Shown piece by piece: positions 33,301 through 44,159 of a DNA stretch of 64,000 bases. Under the pieces are notes generated by a model. It saw only the letters and a list, made by a program, of their open reading frames with translations. It was not told the DNA's origin and searched no databases. The stretch's first letter is position 1, and every line of letters begins with the position of its first letter. The translations under genes were made by a program, and so were the position numbers. Origin of the DNA: Protula sp. h YS-2021. Its lineage: Eukaryota; Annelida; Polychaeta; Sabellida; Serpulidae. The DNA lies in assembly GCA_949752745.1 (NCBI GenBank), contig OX457026.1, positions 49,259,673 to 49,323,672 of the forward strand, read 5' to 3'.

Positions 33301-35076
33301 GAAAATTACAACTTTCTTACATTATCGCCCAATATTCCCTATTATCGCCCACACGAAAAATATTATATTTATCATATTTTCGGGTCCTAGAATTGTTTCC
33401 TGCACTTTTAAAGCGAAAATTACAACTTTCTTGCTTTATCGCCCAATATTCCCTGTTATCGCCCACCCGTAAAATATCACATTGATCATATTTTCGGGTC
33501 ACAGAATTGATTCCTGCACTTTTGAAGCGAAAATTACAACTTTTTTGCATTATCGCCCAATGTTCCCCATTATCGCCCACACGAAAAATATCACATTTAT
33601 CATATTTTCGGGTCATAGAATTGATTCCTGCACTTTTAAAGCGAAAATTACAACTTTCTTGTATTATCGCCCAATATTCCCTATTATCGCCCATCCGAAA
33701 AATATCACATTTATCATATTTTCGGGTCATAGAATTGATTCCTGCTCTTTTAAAGCGTAAATTACAACTTTCTTGCTTTATCGCCCAATATTCCCTGTCA
33801 TCGCCCCCCCGTAAAATATCACATTGATCATATTTTCGGGTCACAGGATTGATTCCTGCACTTTTAAAGCGAAAATTACAACTTTCTTGCATTATCGCCC
33901 AATATTCCCTATTATCGCCCACACGAAAAATATCACATTTATCATATTTTCGGGTCATAGAATTGATTCCTGCACTTTTAAAGCGAAAATTACAACTTTC
34001 TTGCATTATCGCCCAATGTTCCCTATTATCGCCCATCCAAAAAATATCATATTCATCATATTTTCGGGACATAGAATTGATCCCTGCACATTTAAAGCGA
34101 AAATTACAACTTTCTTGCATTATCGCCGAATATTCCCTATTATCGCCCATCCGAAAACTATCATATTTATCATATTTTCGGGATATAGAATTGATTCCTG
34201 CTCTTTTTAAGCGAAAATTACAACTTCTTTACATTATCGCCCAATATTCCCTATTATCGCCCACACGAAAAATATTATATTTATCATATTTTCGGGTCCT
34301 AGAATTGTTTCCTGCACTTTTAAAGCGAAAATTACAACTTTCTTGCTTTATCGCCCAATATTCCCTGTTATCGCCCACCCGTAAAATATCACATTGATCA
34401 TATTTTCGGGTCACAGAATTGATTCCTGCACTTTTAAAGCGAAAATTACAACTTTTTTGCATTATCGCCCAATGTTCCCTATTATCGACCACACGAAAAA
34501 TATCACATTTATCATATTTTCGGGTCATAGAATTTATTCCTGCACTTTTAAAGCGAAAATTACAATTTTCTTACATTATCGCCCAATATTCCCTATTATC
34601 GCCCACCCGAAAAATATCACATTTATCATATTTTCGGGTCATAGAATTGATCCCTGCACTTTTAAAGCGAAAATTACAACTTTCTTGCATTATCGCCCAA
34701 TATTCCCTATTATCGCCCACACGAAAAATATCATATTTATCATATTTTCGGGTCATAGAATTGATTCCTGCTCTTTTAAAGCGAAAATTACAACTTTCTT
34801 GCATTATCGCCCAAGGCTCCCTATTATCGCCCACACGAAAAATATCATATTTATCATATTTTCGGGTCCTAGAATTGTTTCCTGCACATTTAAAGCGAAA
34901 ATTACAACTTTCTTGCAGTATCGACCAATATTCCCTATTATCGCCCATCCAAAAAATATCATATTTATCATATTTTCGGGACATAGAATTGATCCCTGCA
35001 CTTTTAAAGCGAAAATTACAACTTTCTTGCTTTATCGCCCAATGTTCCCTATTATCGCCCACTTGAAAATATCATA
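27370..35076. repeat. 114-bp satellite (family B), about 67 copies with higher-order structure
   Basis: Each 114-bp unit holds two TTATCGCCCA words about 20 bp apart and an inverted repeat CCCGAAAAATAT / ATATTTTCGGG around a 10-bp spacer, then TAGAATTGATTCCTGCAC and TTTAAAGCGAAAATTACAAC. Equivalent variants recur every 912-913 bp (8 units), for example at 27,893, 28,806, 29,719 and 30,631 and again at 32,912 and 33,824; one step is 684 bp (6 units). Since 114 equals 38 codons, several frames stay open on both strands for hundreds of residues. Confidence 0.96.
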
Positions 35077-36120
35077 GAAATGACCTACTGACAACAAAAT
35101 TACTGAAAATTCCAACCAAAAGTACTTGCATGTAACATATTGTGCCCCTCTGCAAATTGAAACTTTGCTTTTTTAAGAAGAAAAATGGAAATTTCCAATG
35201 TTTTAAAAGCTGCAAACTTCGAAGCTCAGTAGATTTAAAAATAAGGCGAAATTCAAAAATCGAAAAATGTACTTTTTTCACCCCTTAGTTCTAGTTTCTT
35301 CATAACAAATTTCGGAATCTTCCGATGAAAAATGAGGGACTAGATAGATTTTTTCGTATTTTGCCCAAATTGGCAATAAAATCGCTAAAAATGGTTTAAA
35401 CCAAAAAATAAAAAAAAAATTCCTAATGCAGTAGAAGGTTAAAAACTCGCGTTTAAAATTTGGTACGAATCGGATGAAAAATAAAAAAGATATTCCACTT
35501 TAACTACTTTGTTAAGAAAAAAAATGGAAATTTGCCAATTTTTAGAAGTTGCAAACTTTGAAGCTCAGTAGATTCAAAAATAAGGCGAAATTCAAAAATC
35601 GAAAAAAGTACTTTTTTCACCCCTTAGTTCTAGTTTCTTCATGAAAAATTTCGATATCTTCCGATGAAAAATGAGGGACTAGATAGGTTTTTTCGTATTC
35701 TGCCCAAATTGGCAATAAAATCGCCAAAAATGGTATAAACCAAAAAATAAAAAAATTCCTAATGCAGTAGAAGGTTAAAAACTCGTGTTAAAAATTTGGT
35801 ACGAATCGGATAAAAAATAAAAAAGATATTCCACTTTAACTACTTTGTTAAGAAAAAAAAATTGGAAATTTGCCAATTTTTTGAAGTTGCAAACTTTGAA
35901 GCTCAGTAGATTCAAAAATAAGGCGAAATTCAAAAATTGAAAAAAGTACTTTTTTTACACCTTAGTCCTAGTTTCTTCATAAAAAATTTCGGAATCTTCC
36001 GATGAAAAATGAGGGACTAGATAGGTTTTTTCGTATTTTGCCCAAATTGGCAATAAAATCGCCAAAAATGGTTTAAACCGCAAAAATAAAAATATTTCCT
36101 AATGCAGTAAAGGAATACTT
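35077..36120. repeat. ~338-bp satellite (family H), three units
   Basis: The word GAAGCTCAGTAGATT recurs near 35,222, 35,561 and 35,899, spacing 338-339 bp. Units share CACCCCTTAGTTCTAGTTTC, TTCCGATGAAAAATGAGGGA, CCCAAATTGGCAATAAAATC and CCTAATGCAGTAGAAGG. No coding frame. Confidence 0.88.
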
Positions 36121-36133
36121 GCCCCCATCTGTA

Positions 36134-36165
36134 TAGCCCTGTTGGCTAAAAAGCCAACTGGGCTA
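36134..36165. repeat. Hairpin between families H and C
   Basis: Arms TAGCCCTGTTGGCT (36134-36147) and AGCCAACTGGGCTA (36152-36165), 13 of 14 positions pairing, loop AAAA. It is followed by A-rich sequence, as is the hairpin at 36,913-36,939, giving the shared end GGGCTAAAAA. Confidence 0.9.
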
Positions 36166-36810
36166 AAAAAAAAAGACATCGGATCAAAAATGTAGGACGA
36201 GATACATTTTTAATTTTTTTCTTCAAAAATTCCCCAAAAATTAAAAAATCACCCGATCGACTAGAAAAGCACAAGCCGTATGCACGACACTTTAGGGGTG
36301 CCTCATACCAAAAATAAATCACATCGGGTCAAAAATGTAGGAGGAGACACATTTTAAATTTTTTTCTTTAAAAATTTCCCTAAAATTCAAAAATCACCCG
36401 ATCGACTAAAAAAGCACAAGCCGTATGCACGACTCCTTAGGGATGCCTCACACCAAAAATAAATGACATCGAATCATAATTGTAGGAGTAGATGCATTTT
36501 GAATTATTTTCGAAAATTTTGCTTTAAAAATTCCCCAAAAATACAAAAATTGCGCGATCGACTAAAAAAGCACAAGCCGTATGCACGATCCCTTAGGGAT
36601 GCCTCATACCAAAAATAAATGACATCGGGTCAAAAATGTAGGAGGAGATACATTTTAAAATTTTTTCTTTAAAAATTCGCCAAAAATTCAAAAATCACCC
36701 GATCGACTAGAAAAGCACAAGCCGTATGCACGACCCCTTAGGGATGCCTCACACCAAAAATAAATGACATCGGATCAAAATTGTAGGAGGAGATGCATTT
36801 TGAACCAAAG
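36166..36810. repeat. ~145-bp satellite (family C), block 2
   Basis: About 4.5 units with the same ATCGACTAAAAAAGCACAAG and GCCGTATGCACGAC words as at 22,291-23,540. Confidence 0.87.
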
Positions 36811-36824
36811 TTTACTAAATAAAC

Positions 36825-36883
<59 letters not shown>

Positions 36884-36940
36884 GGACACCGCCCGCAAAC
36901 CGATAGGAATACCCCAGCTTACGTGTAACGTAAGCTGGGC
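36811..36940. repeat. Tail of family C block 2: (CTAA)n microsatellite plus perfect hairpin
   Basis: A run of CTAA/AACT repeats (about 36,825-36,881) is followed by ACGGACACCGCCCGCAAACCG and a perfect 11-bp hairpin, arms CCCAGCTTACG (36913-36923) and CGTAAGCTGGG (36929-36939) with loop TGTAA, ending GGGCTAAAAA. Confidence 0.9.
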
Positions 36941-38085
36941 TAAAAAGCATTAGCATGAATAGGTATGGAGTTACGCCCTCGACAAAATGTCACATCTTTG
37001 TACATTCCAACTAAATTTTTATCTATTTTCAAAATACTGTCATTTTGACAATTTCTCATCAAATCGAACGAAATCACAACGTTGCACACCTTCAATATGC
37101 GTATTAACCGCATGCAAAACAAAAAAACATTAGCATGAACAGTTTTGGAGTTACGGCCTGGACAAAACGTCACATCTTTGTGAATTCAAACTAAACTTTT
37201 ATCTATTTTCAAAATACTGTCATTTTGACAATTTCTCATCAAATCGAACGAAATCACAACGTTGCACACCTTCAATATACGCATTAACCGCATGCAAAAT
37301 AAAAAAGCATTAGCTAGAACAGTTTTGGAGTTACGGCCTGGACAAAAAGTAACATCTTTGTGAATTCGAACTAAACTTTTATTTATTTTCAAAATACTGT
37401 CATTTTGACAATTTCTCATCAAATCGAACGAAATCACAACGTTGCACACATTCAATATAAGTATTAACCGCATGCAAAACGAAAAAGCATTAGCATGAAT
37501 AGCTTTGGGGTTACGGCCTGGACAAAGTGTCACATCTTTGTACATTCGAACTAAATGTTTATCTATTTTCAAGTCAGGATTCCCACAGGCAATTCATTTC
37601 AAAATTCCCTGTGTTTTCCCTGTGTTTTATGCTGGCAAAATAAAATTCCCTGTATTTTTCCTGTGTTCAGGCGAAATGTAAAAATCCCCTGTGTTTTCCC
37701 TGTCTGGAAAAGTACGTGGTCATTTTCCCGGTTTTTCCCTGTTGTGGGCACCCTGAAAACACTGTCATTTTGAAAATTTTTCACCAAATCGAAGGAAAAT
37801 ATGACGTTGCAAACCTCCAGGGTACGTGTTAACCGCATGCAAAAAGAAAAAGCATTAGCATGAATAGTTTTGGAGTTACGGCCTCGACAAAATGTCACAT
37901 CTTTGTCCATTCGAACTAAATTTGTATCTATTTTCAAAATACTGTCATTTTGACAATTTTTCATAAAATCGAACGAAACCACAACGTTGGACACCTTCAA
38001 TATACGTATTAACCGCATGTAAAACGAAAAAGCATTAGCATGAATAGTTTTCGTGTAACAGCCTGGACAAAAGATAGTATACTAG
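36941..38085. repeat. ~180-bp satellite (family D), block 2, with terminal tail
   Basis: About five units of 180 bp with the same words as 26,256-26,870, interrupted at about 37,573-37,756 by a small inserted element. The block ends with GGACGGACGGACAGACAAGC and TATATCCCTCCGTTACACGG, a tail also seen in related form at about 45,150-45,205. Confidence 0.87.
37573..37756. mobile_element. MITE-like insertion in a family D unit (hAT-type ends)
   Basis: About 184 bp that interrupt a family D unit between ATCTATTTTCA and AACACTGTCATTTTG. The ends CAGGATTCCCACAGG and, inverted, CAGGGTGCCCACAACAGG are similar. The inside is made of AATTCCCTGTGTTTTCCCTG phrases. A clean 8-bp duplication was not found. 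Confidence 0.6.
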
Positions 38086-39359
38086 AGCGGACGGACGGAC
38101 AGACAAGCTGAAAACTATATCCCTCCGTTACACGGGTGATAATCAGCAAGGGATATTCATTGCAATTGCGAGCGCCGACATGTTCAACTCCGGATATCTA
38201 TTTTTGGTATAAATGTCACCCGTTTATAAACTGGTTTGGTGTTATACGTGCAAGTGAAAGTGTAATTGAACGTAAAGAGAACTGAACTCATTGCCGTACT
38301 CACGGATTAATTCTCTGTTCTGAGACTCTTAAACGTTTCAGTTCATGCACGTTTTATTTGCAACATTGCATAATGAAATCGCATGTTTTACTGTGTATGG
38401 ATGGTTAATAAAATTGAAAAATTTTGTTTCCTTGTGTCATTACTTAAAATCTAATTTTAAAACTATATATTTATGTAAACACATTTGCAAACATTTTTAA
38501 ACTTGTAATGATCGACCCAACTGTCTCACCCCCCCCCCCCCCCCTCCAACTTTCCACACCATGACCAACGAAAAATGCCTTCCCCGCTATCTCGAACACC
38601 GGTTATCTCGAAGTAAATCGGCCGATCCCGTCGACTTCGAGATAACAAGGGGGGAGTGTATGTTCAACGACTGCTTCTTTAGAAGCTGGGGCTAAAAACC
38701 TAGGAGTAGATACGATTTTTCAACTTACGCACGTACTTTCAGCTACTGCTATAGCTCCTGCTTCCGTGAGAAGCTGGAGCTAAAACGAAAATAACCTTTC
38801 AGAAAGGGTATACGCAAACATTGTGGTGTCTCAATCCATGAACCCGAAAACTGTCAACAAAATCACTTCTCTGATGTGTTCACTCTAGCACACCGACGTG
38901 GTGCCGCGTGTAGTTTGGTTCTGGGCTACACCTAATAGCTGGAATTTCTCAAACAGTGGCCTTAAATCGGAGACGATGTTCGTCGCCGAAAACCCAGTCA
39001 ATATGATATTGTTTGGCTTTGCAAAGTGAGACGTGAATTGCAAAGCAAATGCTTTCTCATTTGTATTCACTGAAGAGCCTTCCTCTTTTTTTCACTTTTT
39101 TTCAACAGATCTCACATGGAAATGTTCGTCAGTCCTTGCAGACACGGCGCTTTTAGTGTTTTTTTGGCTTGGACTTGCGCCTGCCCTCATTCTCAGCTGC
39201 TTGCGTGTCTGCTACATCTTTTATGTAATTGTACTGAAAAAAGAAATGTAAAGAGCTGCATTCAGTTAAAAATTCCCTCAACGGACGGCTCTGGCAATAA
39301 ATTAGTGACGGAACCAGTGTGCGACCTGTAAAGCATCGGTAAACACAATATTTTTACTA
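38086..39359. other. Non-coding region with pogo-like words
   Basis: No gene can be supported. A C-run lies at 38,529-38,546. At 38,578-38,652 words such as TATCTCGAACACCGGTTATC and CTTCGAGATAAC resemble the termini of the pogo-like element at 55,388-56,459 and may be a remnant of one. Confidence 0.4.
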
Positions 39360-39720
39360 TTGGACAAGTTGCTCTTTCCCAAGCGACAAAATCTGCCTAC
39401 CGAACCCACAGGGACACGTTTTTGTGCTTTTTATGGCTATAATCCTGTACCCGCTCGCAAAAGTACCCTCCCGCGTTTTGCTGCCTTTTTGGCACGAACA
39501 TTAAAACCTGTCAATACGTTATTACTTGGAGGAGTACGTGTACTGCACCTCGAACTCGGACACCCAAACCCAACGGAAGACAATTTTGTACTCTCAACCA
39601 CATTGAAAGGAATTACGCACACAAAAGGAATACAACTTAAGCAAAAATTCCAAAACCCGGTAAATTCTACAGCAAATACGAGGCGTCCTCGCCCTGTGCA
39701 AACAGGATTACGTCATGAAT
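39360..39720 (+). pseudogene. Tyrosine recombinase N-terminal fragment (DIRS/Crypton-like), decayed
   Basis: A frame of 128 residues reads RFCAFYGYNPVPARKSTLPR, FAAFLARTLK, GVRVLHLELGHPNPTEDNF and STTLKGITHTKG, the pattern of the helical core-binding domain of mobile-element tyrosine recombinases. The catalytic domain (R-H-R-Y) is absent; sequence after about 39,700 is unrelated. It is probably a truncated relic of a transposon gene. Confidence is moderate because only the less conserved half remains. Confidence 0.5.
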
Positions 39721-40354
39721 CCGGACAGTGTTGTTATTGGGGTTAAACACACCAAACCATTGTAAGATTTCGATAAAAACTTGAAATTTTCATCCAACGC
39801 ATCTCTGCCCACCCCCTCCCCTGTGTCCTGTACTGGCTATGCATAGGCGCTTCGAAATGGTTTGCCGTAACAACAACGAGGGTGTAGAAAGAATGCCAAT
39901 GGAAAAAATGGCACAAGGACATAATGGCACAGTACAAAAAACGGAAATAACGGCAACCCCCCTTTTTTTGCCCCACTTACAACTACTGCAAACTTCCGAC
40001 ATTACTCCGGAGTTCAATCAAATTCAACAGCAACAAGGCGGGTGTCTTGCAGTCCGACTTAAGACCAAAGAGTCCCTGCCTGTCTGAAAGTACGAAATTT
40101 ATCTTAATCCTAATCCCCATGTACATTGTTTTAAGGTCAATTTCGAGTGTTTGCAGCTAAATCCTGCTTGTATAAAACTTACTCCGACTGCGATTAGTGG
40201 AAACCTGATGCTTCAGATGCCCTATATATGGCCGTATTTTTAATTGAAAATCATCAAAATGAAAGTGATAATCAGCACGAAAGGTGGCCAGAAGCAGTGT
40301 CTGAATGGCTTTATGTACACCAAGCAGATATCTAGACCAAACTAGAGCAGAGTG
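39721..40354. other. Non-coding stretch with an inverted short repeat
   Basis: No gene. At about 39,895-39,960 the words AAAAATGGCACAAGGACATA and ATGGCACAGTACAAAAAACG are the reverse complement of TGCCATTTTT-rich sequence at 43,037-43,110, so the two may be copies or ends of one repeat. Confidence 0.4.
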
Positions 40355-40735
40355 CATAGCCCACATTCCCCACAGCCCTCCCCCCCATCAGTTAAACACG
40401 GCCATCAATACTCAATAGCTGAAATTTTCTTAGTCCAGCTGGTCCATTTTCCTTGGACGAACCTGGCCCGTTTACAATAGCGATCTGTGTTTGTTCCCAT
40501 AGAAGCCATATACCAAGTTTCATGAAAATCCTTGCAGCAGTTTTTAAGTTATCGTGTTAACAAGCTCACACAATAGTCAATCAAGAGCTGAAAGTCCAGC
40601 TGGTCCATTTTCCTTGGACGAACCTGACCCATTTACAATACCAATCTGTGTTTGTTTCCATAGAAGCTACACAGCAAGTTTCATGAAAATCCTTGCAGGA
40701 GTTGTTAAGTTATCCCACCCTGTTAAAGGAACACA
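40355..40735. repeat. Dispersed repeat E, two head-to-tail copies
   Basis: Two copies share CCATTTTCCTTGGACGAACC, TTTACAATA, GATCTGTGTTTGTT, CCATAGAAGC and AAGTTTCATGAAAATCCTTG. A third copy lies at 46,017-46,330, where the outer ends TTTCCCACAG and CTGTGGGGAA are inverted. Confidence 0.75.
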
Positions 40736-41868
40736 ACCATGACCCAAGCGACGCAAAAGTGGCTGCTGCCAAATGCCGCGCACAGATGGAACAACAGGCC
40801 AGACAGAGTTTTGACAAACCTGCTCAAATATTTACGCAGCACATGAGAGAGATCGACGTCGATTCCAGGACGGAACTTGACAAAGAAGAATCAGTCAAAC
40901 GTACTTGACGAAATTAGTGTCTTGGACGTATGCCGGCGGAAAAGGACAGTCTTCATGACCTGGTTCTGGATAGTGAATGGACCCGAACAGTTTGTGATGT
41001 ATGACAACGGTCCAGATGCAGCTGCCAGATAATATTTGCATCCAGCGAGGAGCTAGATCATTTATCCTCTGCAAACCCCATGGTACATGGATGGCAATCA
41101 TGATGTGGCGCAACATGGGTTTTGCCAGCTGTACGTCATACCACTGGGAAACACTGCAGTTTCATGTGTGTATGCCCTCCTCCAGCGGAAGACCAAAGAG
41201 AGATACCAGGAACCTTTACGTGTGATCATAGTCAAGTGCGCAGAACTGCACCAAGAGCCGGATGCTATGACTACAGTGATGGACTTTGAGTTAGTCATGA
41301 AACGCGCGAGAACGGAGACCTTAGGCAAGGACATTACGATCCAAAGATGCTTGTATCACCTTACTCAAGCTACGTTCAGAAAGATCCAGGAACTCGGACT
41401 TGCGCAACTGTACAAGGAATCAGAAGAAGTCGAATTTTTTGTGGCATGGATTCCCTTGCGTTGCCGCATATTGCTGATCCCGACGAAGGATTCAGGTATC
41501 TCCGTGCCAACACACCAGAGGACATCAGTCCACTTCTGGATTACTTTCTGGACACATACTGTTTTGGGGTATACCGACGAATCCAAAGCCGCGGAAACGA
41601 TGGACAAGACGTGATAACGCTGCAATGCCTACCAATACTTTTTCCACCAGAAATGTGGAACGTTCACGAAGTTACCTTGAATGGCGAGCAGCGTACAAAT
41701 AATCTGTGCGAGGCCCGGAACCACAGAATCGAACACCTGGTTGGCATTTGCCACCCGTTCGTCTGGAAACTGATCCACTGGATTAAAGCCGACGCCGCCC
41801 ACGTCAGTGCTGTGTTGCTGAATGCCGAACGTGGGGAACCTCCAAGAAAGCGCGTAAAACGTGTTTAG
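40693..41868 (+). pseudogene. FLYWCH/MULE-type transposase, broken
   Basis: Fragments in different frames follow the order of a Mutator-like transposase with an N-terminal FLYWCH finger: EHNHDPSDAKVAAAKCRAQM (end of FLYWCH, about 40,735), GFCQLYVIPLGNTAVSCVYA and LLQRKTKERYQEPLR (start of the MULE catalytic core, about 41,110), VMDFELVMKRA (second catalytic Asp), RCLYHLTQATFRKIQELGL, and in a third frame LLDYFLDTYCFG, PPEMWNVHEVTLNGEQRTNN and LCEARNHR (about 41,540-41,740, containing the region of the last acidic residue). At least two frameshifts and missing stretches make it inactive. Terminal repeats were not found. Confidence 0.75.
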
Positions 41869-42070
41869 GCACAATTACAGGCGCGACTTCTTCAATTGTG
41901 TTTGGACCGACAGCAGGGCACAAAGACCTTAGAACAGCTCCTTCGAGGTGCAGGTCGCAACATTCGATGGGAGCGGTGCAGAAATCAGTCTGAGTGTTGT
42001 GCATGGACAAAAACAGTTTTCATAGTGATTAGTGTCTTGTTTTATTTCGGGAAACGTAGATCTCAAGTAC

Positions 42071-42878
42071 GAATCCGGGACAGAAGGGCCCTGGACAAAA
42101 GGGCCTTGGACATAAGGGCCTTTCCCAAAACGGCCTTTTCCAAAAGGGCCTTAAATGAAAAGTTGGACAAAAGGGATTTGAGATTTTTTTTTTGGATATG
42201 GTTCTCAAAATTATTTTTATTTTTTATGTTATAAAATAACACCTCCAAAAGCAAAGTTTATAAAGTTTATTGATTTTTTTACCTGATTCAGACAAATTTT
42301 TGGCTGCCATTTATTACTTTGTCTTGTGTTCATTGCTGTTGGTCACAGTTCAAATAAAGACCTGAAATTCAGAACTCATATATCGGCAAGACACTGACAC
42401 GCCAACATCATCCGGCTTAGCGCGTGTGTTTAAACAGCACAGTGCAGAGGAACGAAACAAAGGACAGAGATTATCTTTTGTGGCATAATGACTCTGAAAT
42501 CTGGCATCTAAAGAGAGTGATGCGAAGTAATTAAAAGAGTATTTACAATGAGTAAAACATCAAGGCAGTGATTGGTATAAACAGGGATTAACCTGTGGCA
42601 CTGTGCTTCGGAAATTTCAAGAGAGTGATGGGGAGTAATTGAAACAAAACATCAAGGCAGTTATCTTTAAAAACACAATGATGCCTGTTTTTTTATTTTA
42701 TTACATATTTTATTAAATAGTTTTAACTCAAAATCCTAGAAAAAATTCTCAAGGACCTTTTGTCCAACTTTTCATTTAGGGCCGTTTTGGAAAAGGCCTT
42801 TTTGGGAAAGGCCGTTTTGGGAAAGGCCCTTATGTCCAAGGCCCTTTTGTCCAAGGCCCTTCTGTCTGGATACCCTCG
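42071..42878. mobile_element. MITE with ~120-bp inverted repeats built of GGACAAAAGGGCC phrases
   Basis: 808 bp flanked by AGTAC on both sides (42066-42070 and 42879-42883). The left arm (about 42,080-42,180) and the inverted right arm (about 42,745-42,865) match closely through GACAGAAGGGCC, GGACAAAAGGGCCTTGGACA, TAAGGGCCTTTCCCAAAACG and AAATGAAAAGTTGGACAAAA. The inside has no gene. The superfamily is unknown to me; the outermost word is close to GGGTATCC. Confidence 0.75.
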
Positions 42879-42883
42879 AGTAC

Positions 42884-43263
42884 TTCAGGCTTTAGCTAGT
42901 TTTCATTGAATGTACCTTTTTTTAATATGAATTCATTTTTGTGAATTTTTTAGTGAAAACGATTTGCAAGTAAACACGGTCCAAACCTATTTTAATATTC
43001 CGTTTTTTAATATGAATAAAAAATGACATTTTTATGTTGCCATTTTTCCGATTTTGCACTGTGCCATTATTTCCTTGTGCCATTTTTTACATGTGCCATT
43101 TTTTCCGTTGCCATTTTTTTCCATACTCCCAACAATGATCCCCTTTTCTTATACAAGGCCAGCAAAACAGTACCGATAACGTACAACTTATTTGTTAACA
43201 CTTTGCGTGCGATATTGTAAAAAATCGGTTTAGGGGCAAAGGAATATATAGTGGTTACACAGT
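42884..43263. other. Non-coding AT-rich stretch with TGCCATTTTT words
   Basis: No gene. Four or five TGCCATT-T-run words at 43,037-43,125 form a short degenerate tandem array related by inversion to 39,895-39,960. Confidence 0.5.
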
Positions 43264-43379
43264 CAGGGTGCAAGATCAGCAAAATTTTTTACTCGCCAAA
43301 TGCAATTTCTACTCGCCAGCTTGGCAAGGGAATTTTTACTCGCCACTGGCGAGTTGGCGAGTACGTATGTTGCACCCTG
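43264..43379. mobile_element. Small hAT-like MITE
   Basis: 116 bp with inverted ends CAGGGTGCAAGAT and, from the other side, CAGGGTGCAACATA. The inside repeats TTTTTACTCGCC and GGCGAGT words, so it can fold on itself. Flanks TACACAGT and CACACATT are similar but not an exact 8-bp duplication. Confidence 0.7.
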
Positions 43380-43598
43380 TCACACATTTAAAAGAGGAGG
43401 AGCATCCTTTGCCTATAGAATTCCCGCCCATATACTCAAGACACAGGCAGCATGGAGCTCGCCTGCATATGAACTGTATTTGTCCGTCCCACTGTCATTG
43501 CGTAGGTCTTGTTCAAGTATTGTTGCGCCACGCCGTAATACCAGTTAAAAGGCTGTGACTCCCGTTCTACCACTACTGTTTTCGATTAGGACCCTTTG

Positions 43599-43743
43599 GA
43601 CAATTATTTTTATTGTTGTGAAGAATGTATGCATGTTTACTGATTTAAAGAAAAATCCATTTTTTCCCAATCGTTTGTTTTATTTTAGCAGCAACAGACT
43701 CTAAGATCAGCCTTTGTGTGTCTTACTTACAAATAGCAAAGTT
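43599..43743 (+). repeat. ~145-bp direct repeat left of Polinton 2
   Basis: It matches 60,091-60,234 in the same orientation: GGACAATTATT, ATGCATGTT, TTTAAAGAAAAATC, TTTTTCCCAATC, CTAAGATCAGCC and TTTGTGTGTCTTACTTACAA. The two copies lie outside the Polinton, 225 and 190 bp from its ends. Confidence 0.8.
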
Positions 43744-43968
43744 AAATGGACAATTAAGAAATGTTTGTTAATTGTATTTAAACACCAATGTTCGGCGCCG
43801 CTCACCCCTCCTCGCTGTTTATTTTATTGACAGATGTACTCCAGGAAAATTGCAATTATCTCGTCCCCCTTCGTTAACCCCCTGCTGCAAGTCCCACGCA
43901 TTCTCCTAATCCGTATTATATAGGTCTTGTGCTCACGCGCCTCATCTCTCCTGTAAAGTCACGCGCTC
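43744..43968. other. Host flank of Polinton 2, left
   Basis: Non-coding; ends with the left copy of the 6-bp target duplication GCGCTC (43963-43968). Confidence 0.8.
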
Positions 43969-44137
43969 AGTAGGGGGAAATGACAGTTCTACCACACTTT
44001 TGACGTCACAATGACGTCAGACCCCCCCTAGGCAGCGTAATCCTAACCCTAACCCACTGTCATAGACCATACTATGTGAGGATCGCCCCCCCCCCCCCCT
44101 AGGCAGCTACAGTCCTACCACTGTCACAGACCATACT
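43969..44137 (+). repeat. Left terminal inverted repeat of Polinton 2, outer part
   Basis: It aligns with the reverse complement of 59,720-59,900. It contains C-runs followed by GGCAGC, CCACTGTCATAGACCATACT and ATGTGAGGA as a ~65-bp subrepeat, and TAACCCTAACCC at about 44,041-44,055. It is cut at 44,137 by an insertion and resumes at 48,272. Confidence 0.9.
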
Positions 44138-44159
44138 CAGTGTTGCTAGACGTTTTTTT

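Noticed and set aside
27352..35062. Dozens of frames of 90-312 residues on both strands
   Set aside because: All are translations of the 114-bp satellite, whose length is a multiple of three; no domain or start context supports a gene.
27370..35076. Possible CRISPR-like array
   Set aside because: Units are contiguous and entirely repetitive with no unique spacers, and the context is eukaryotic.
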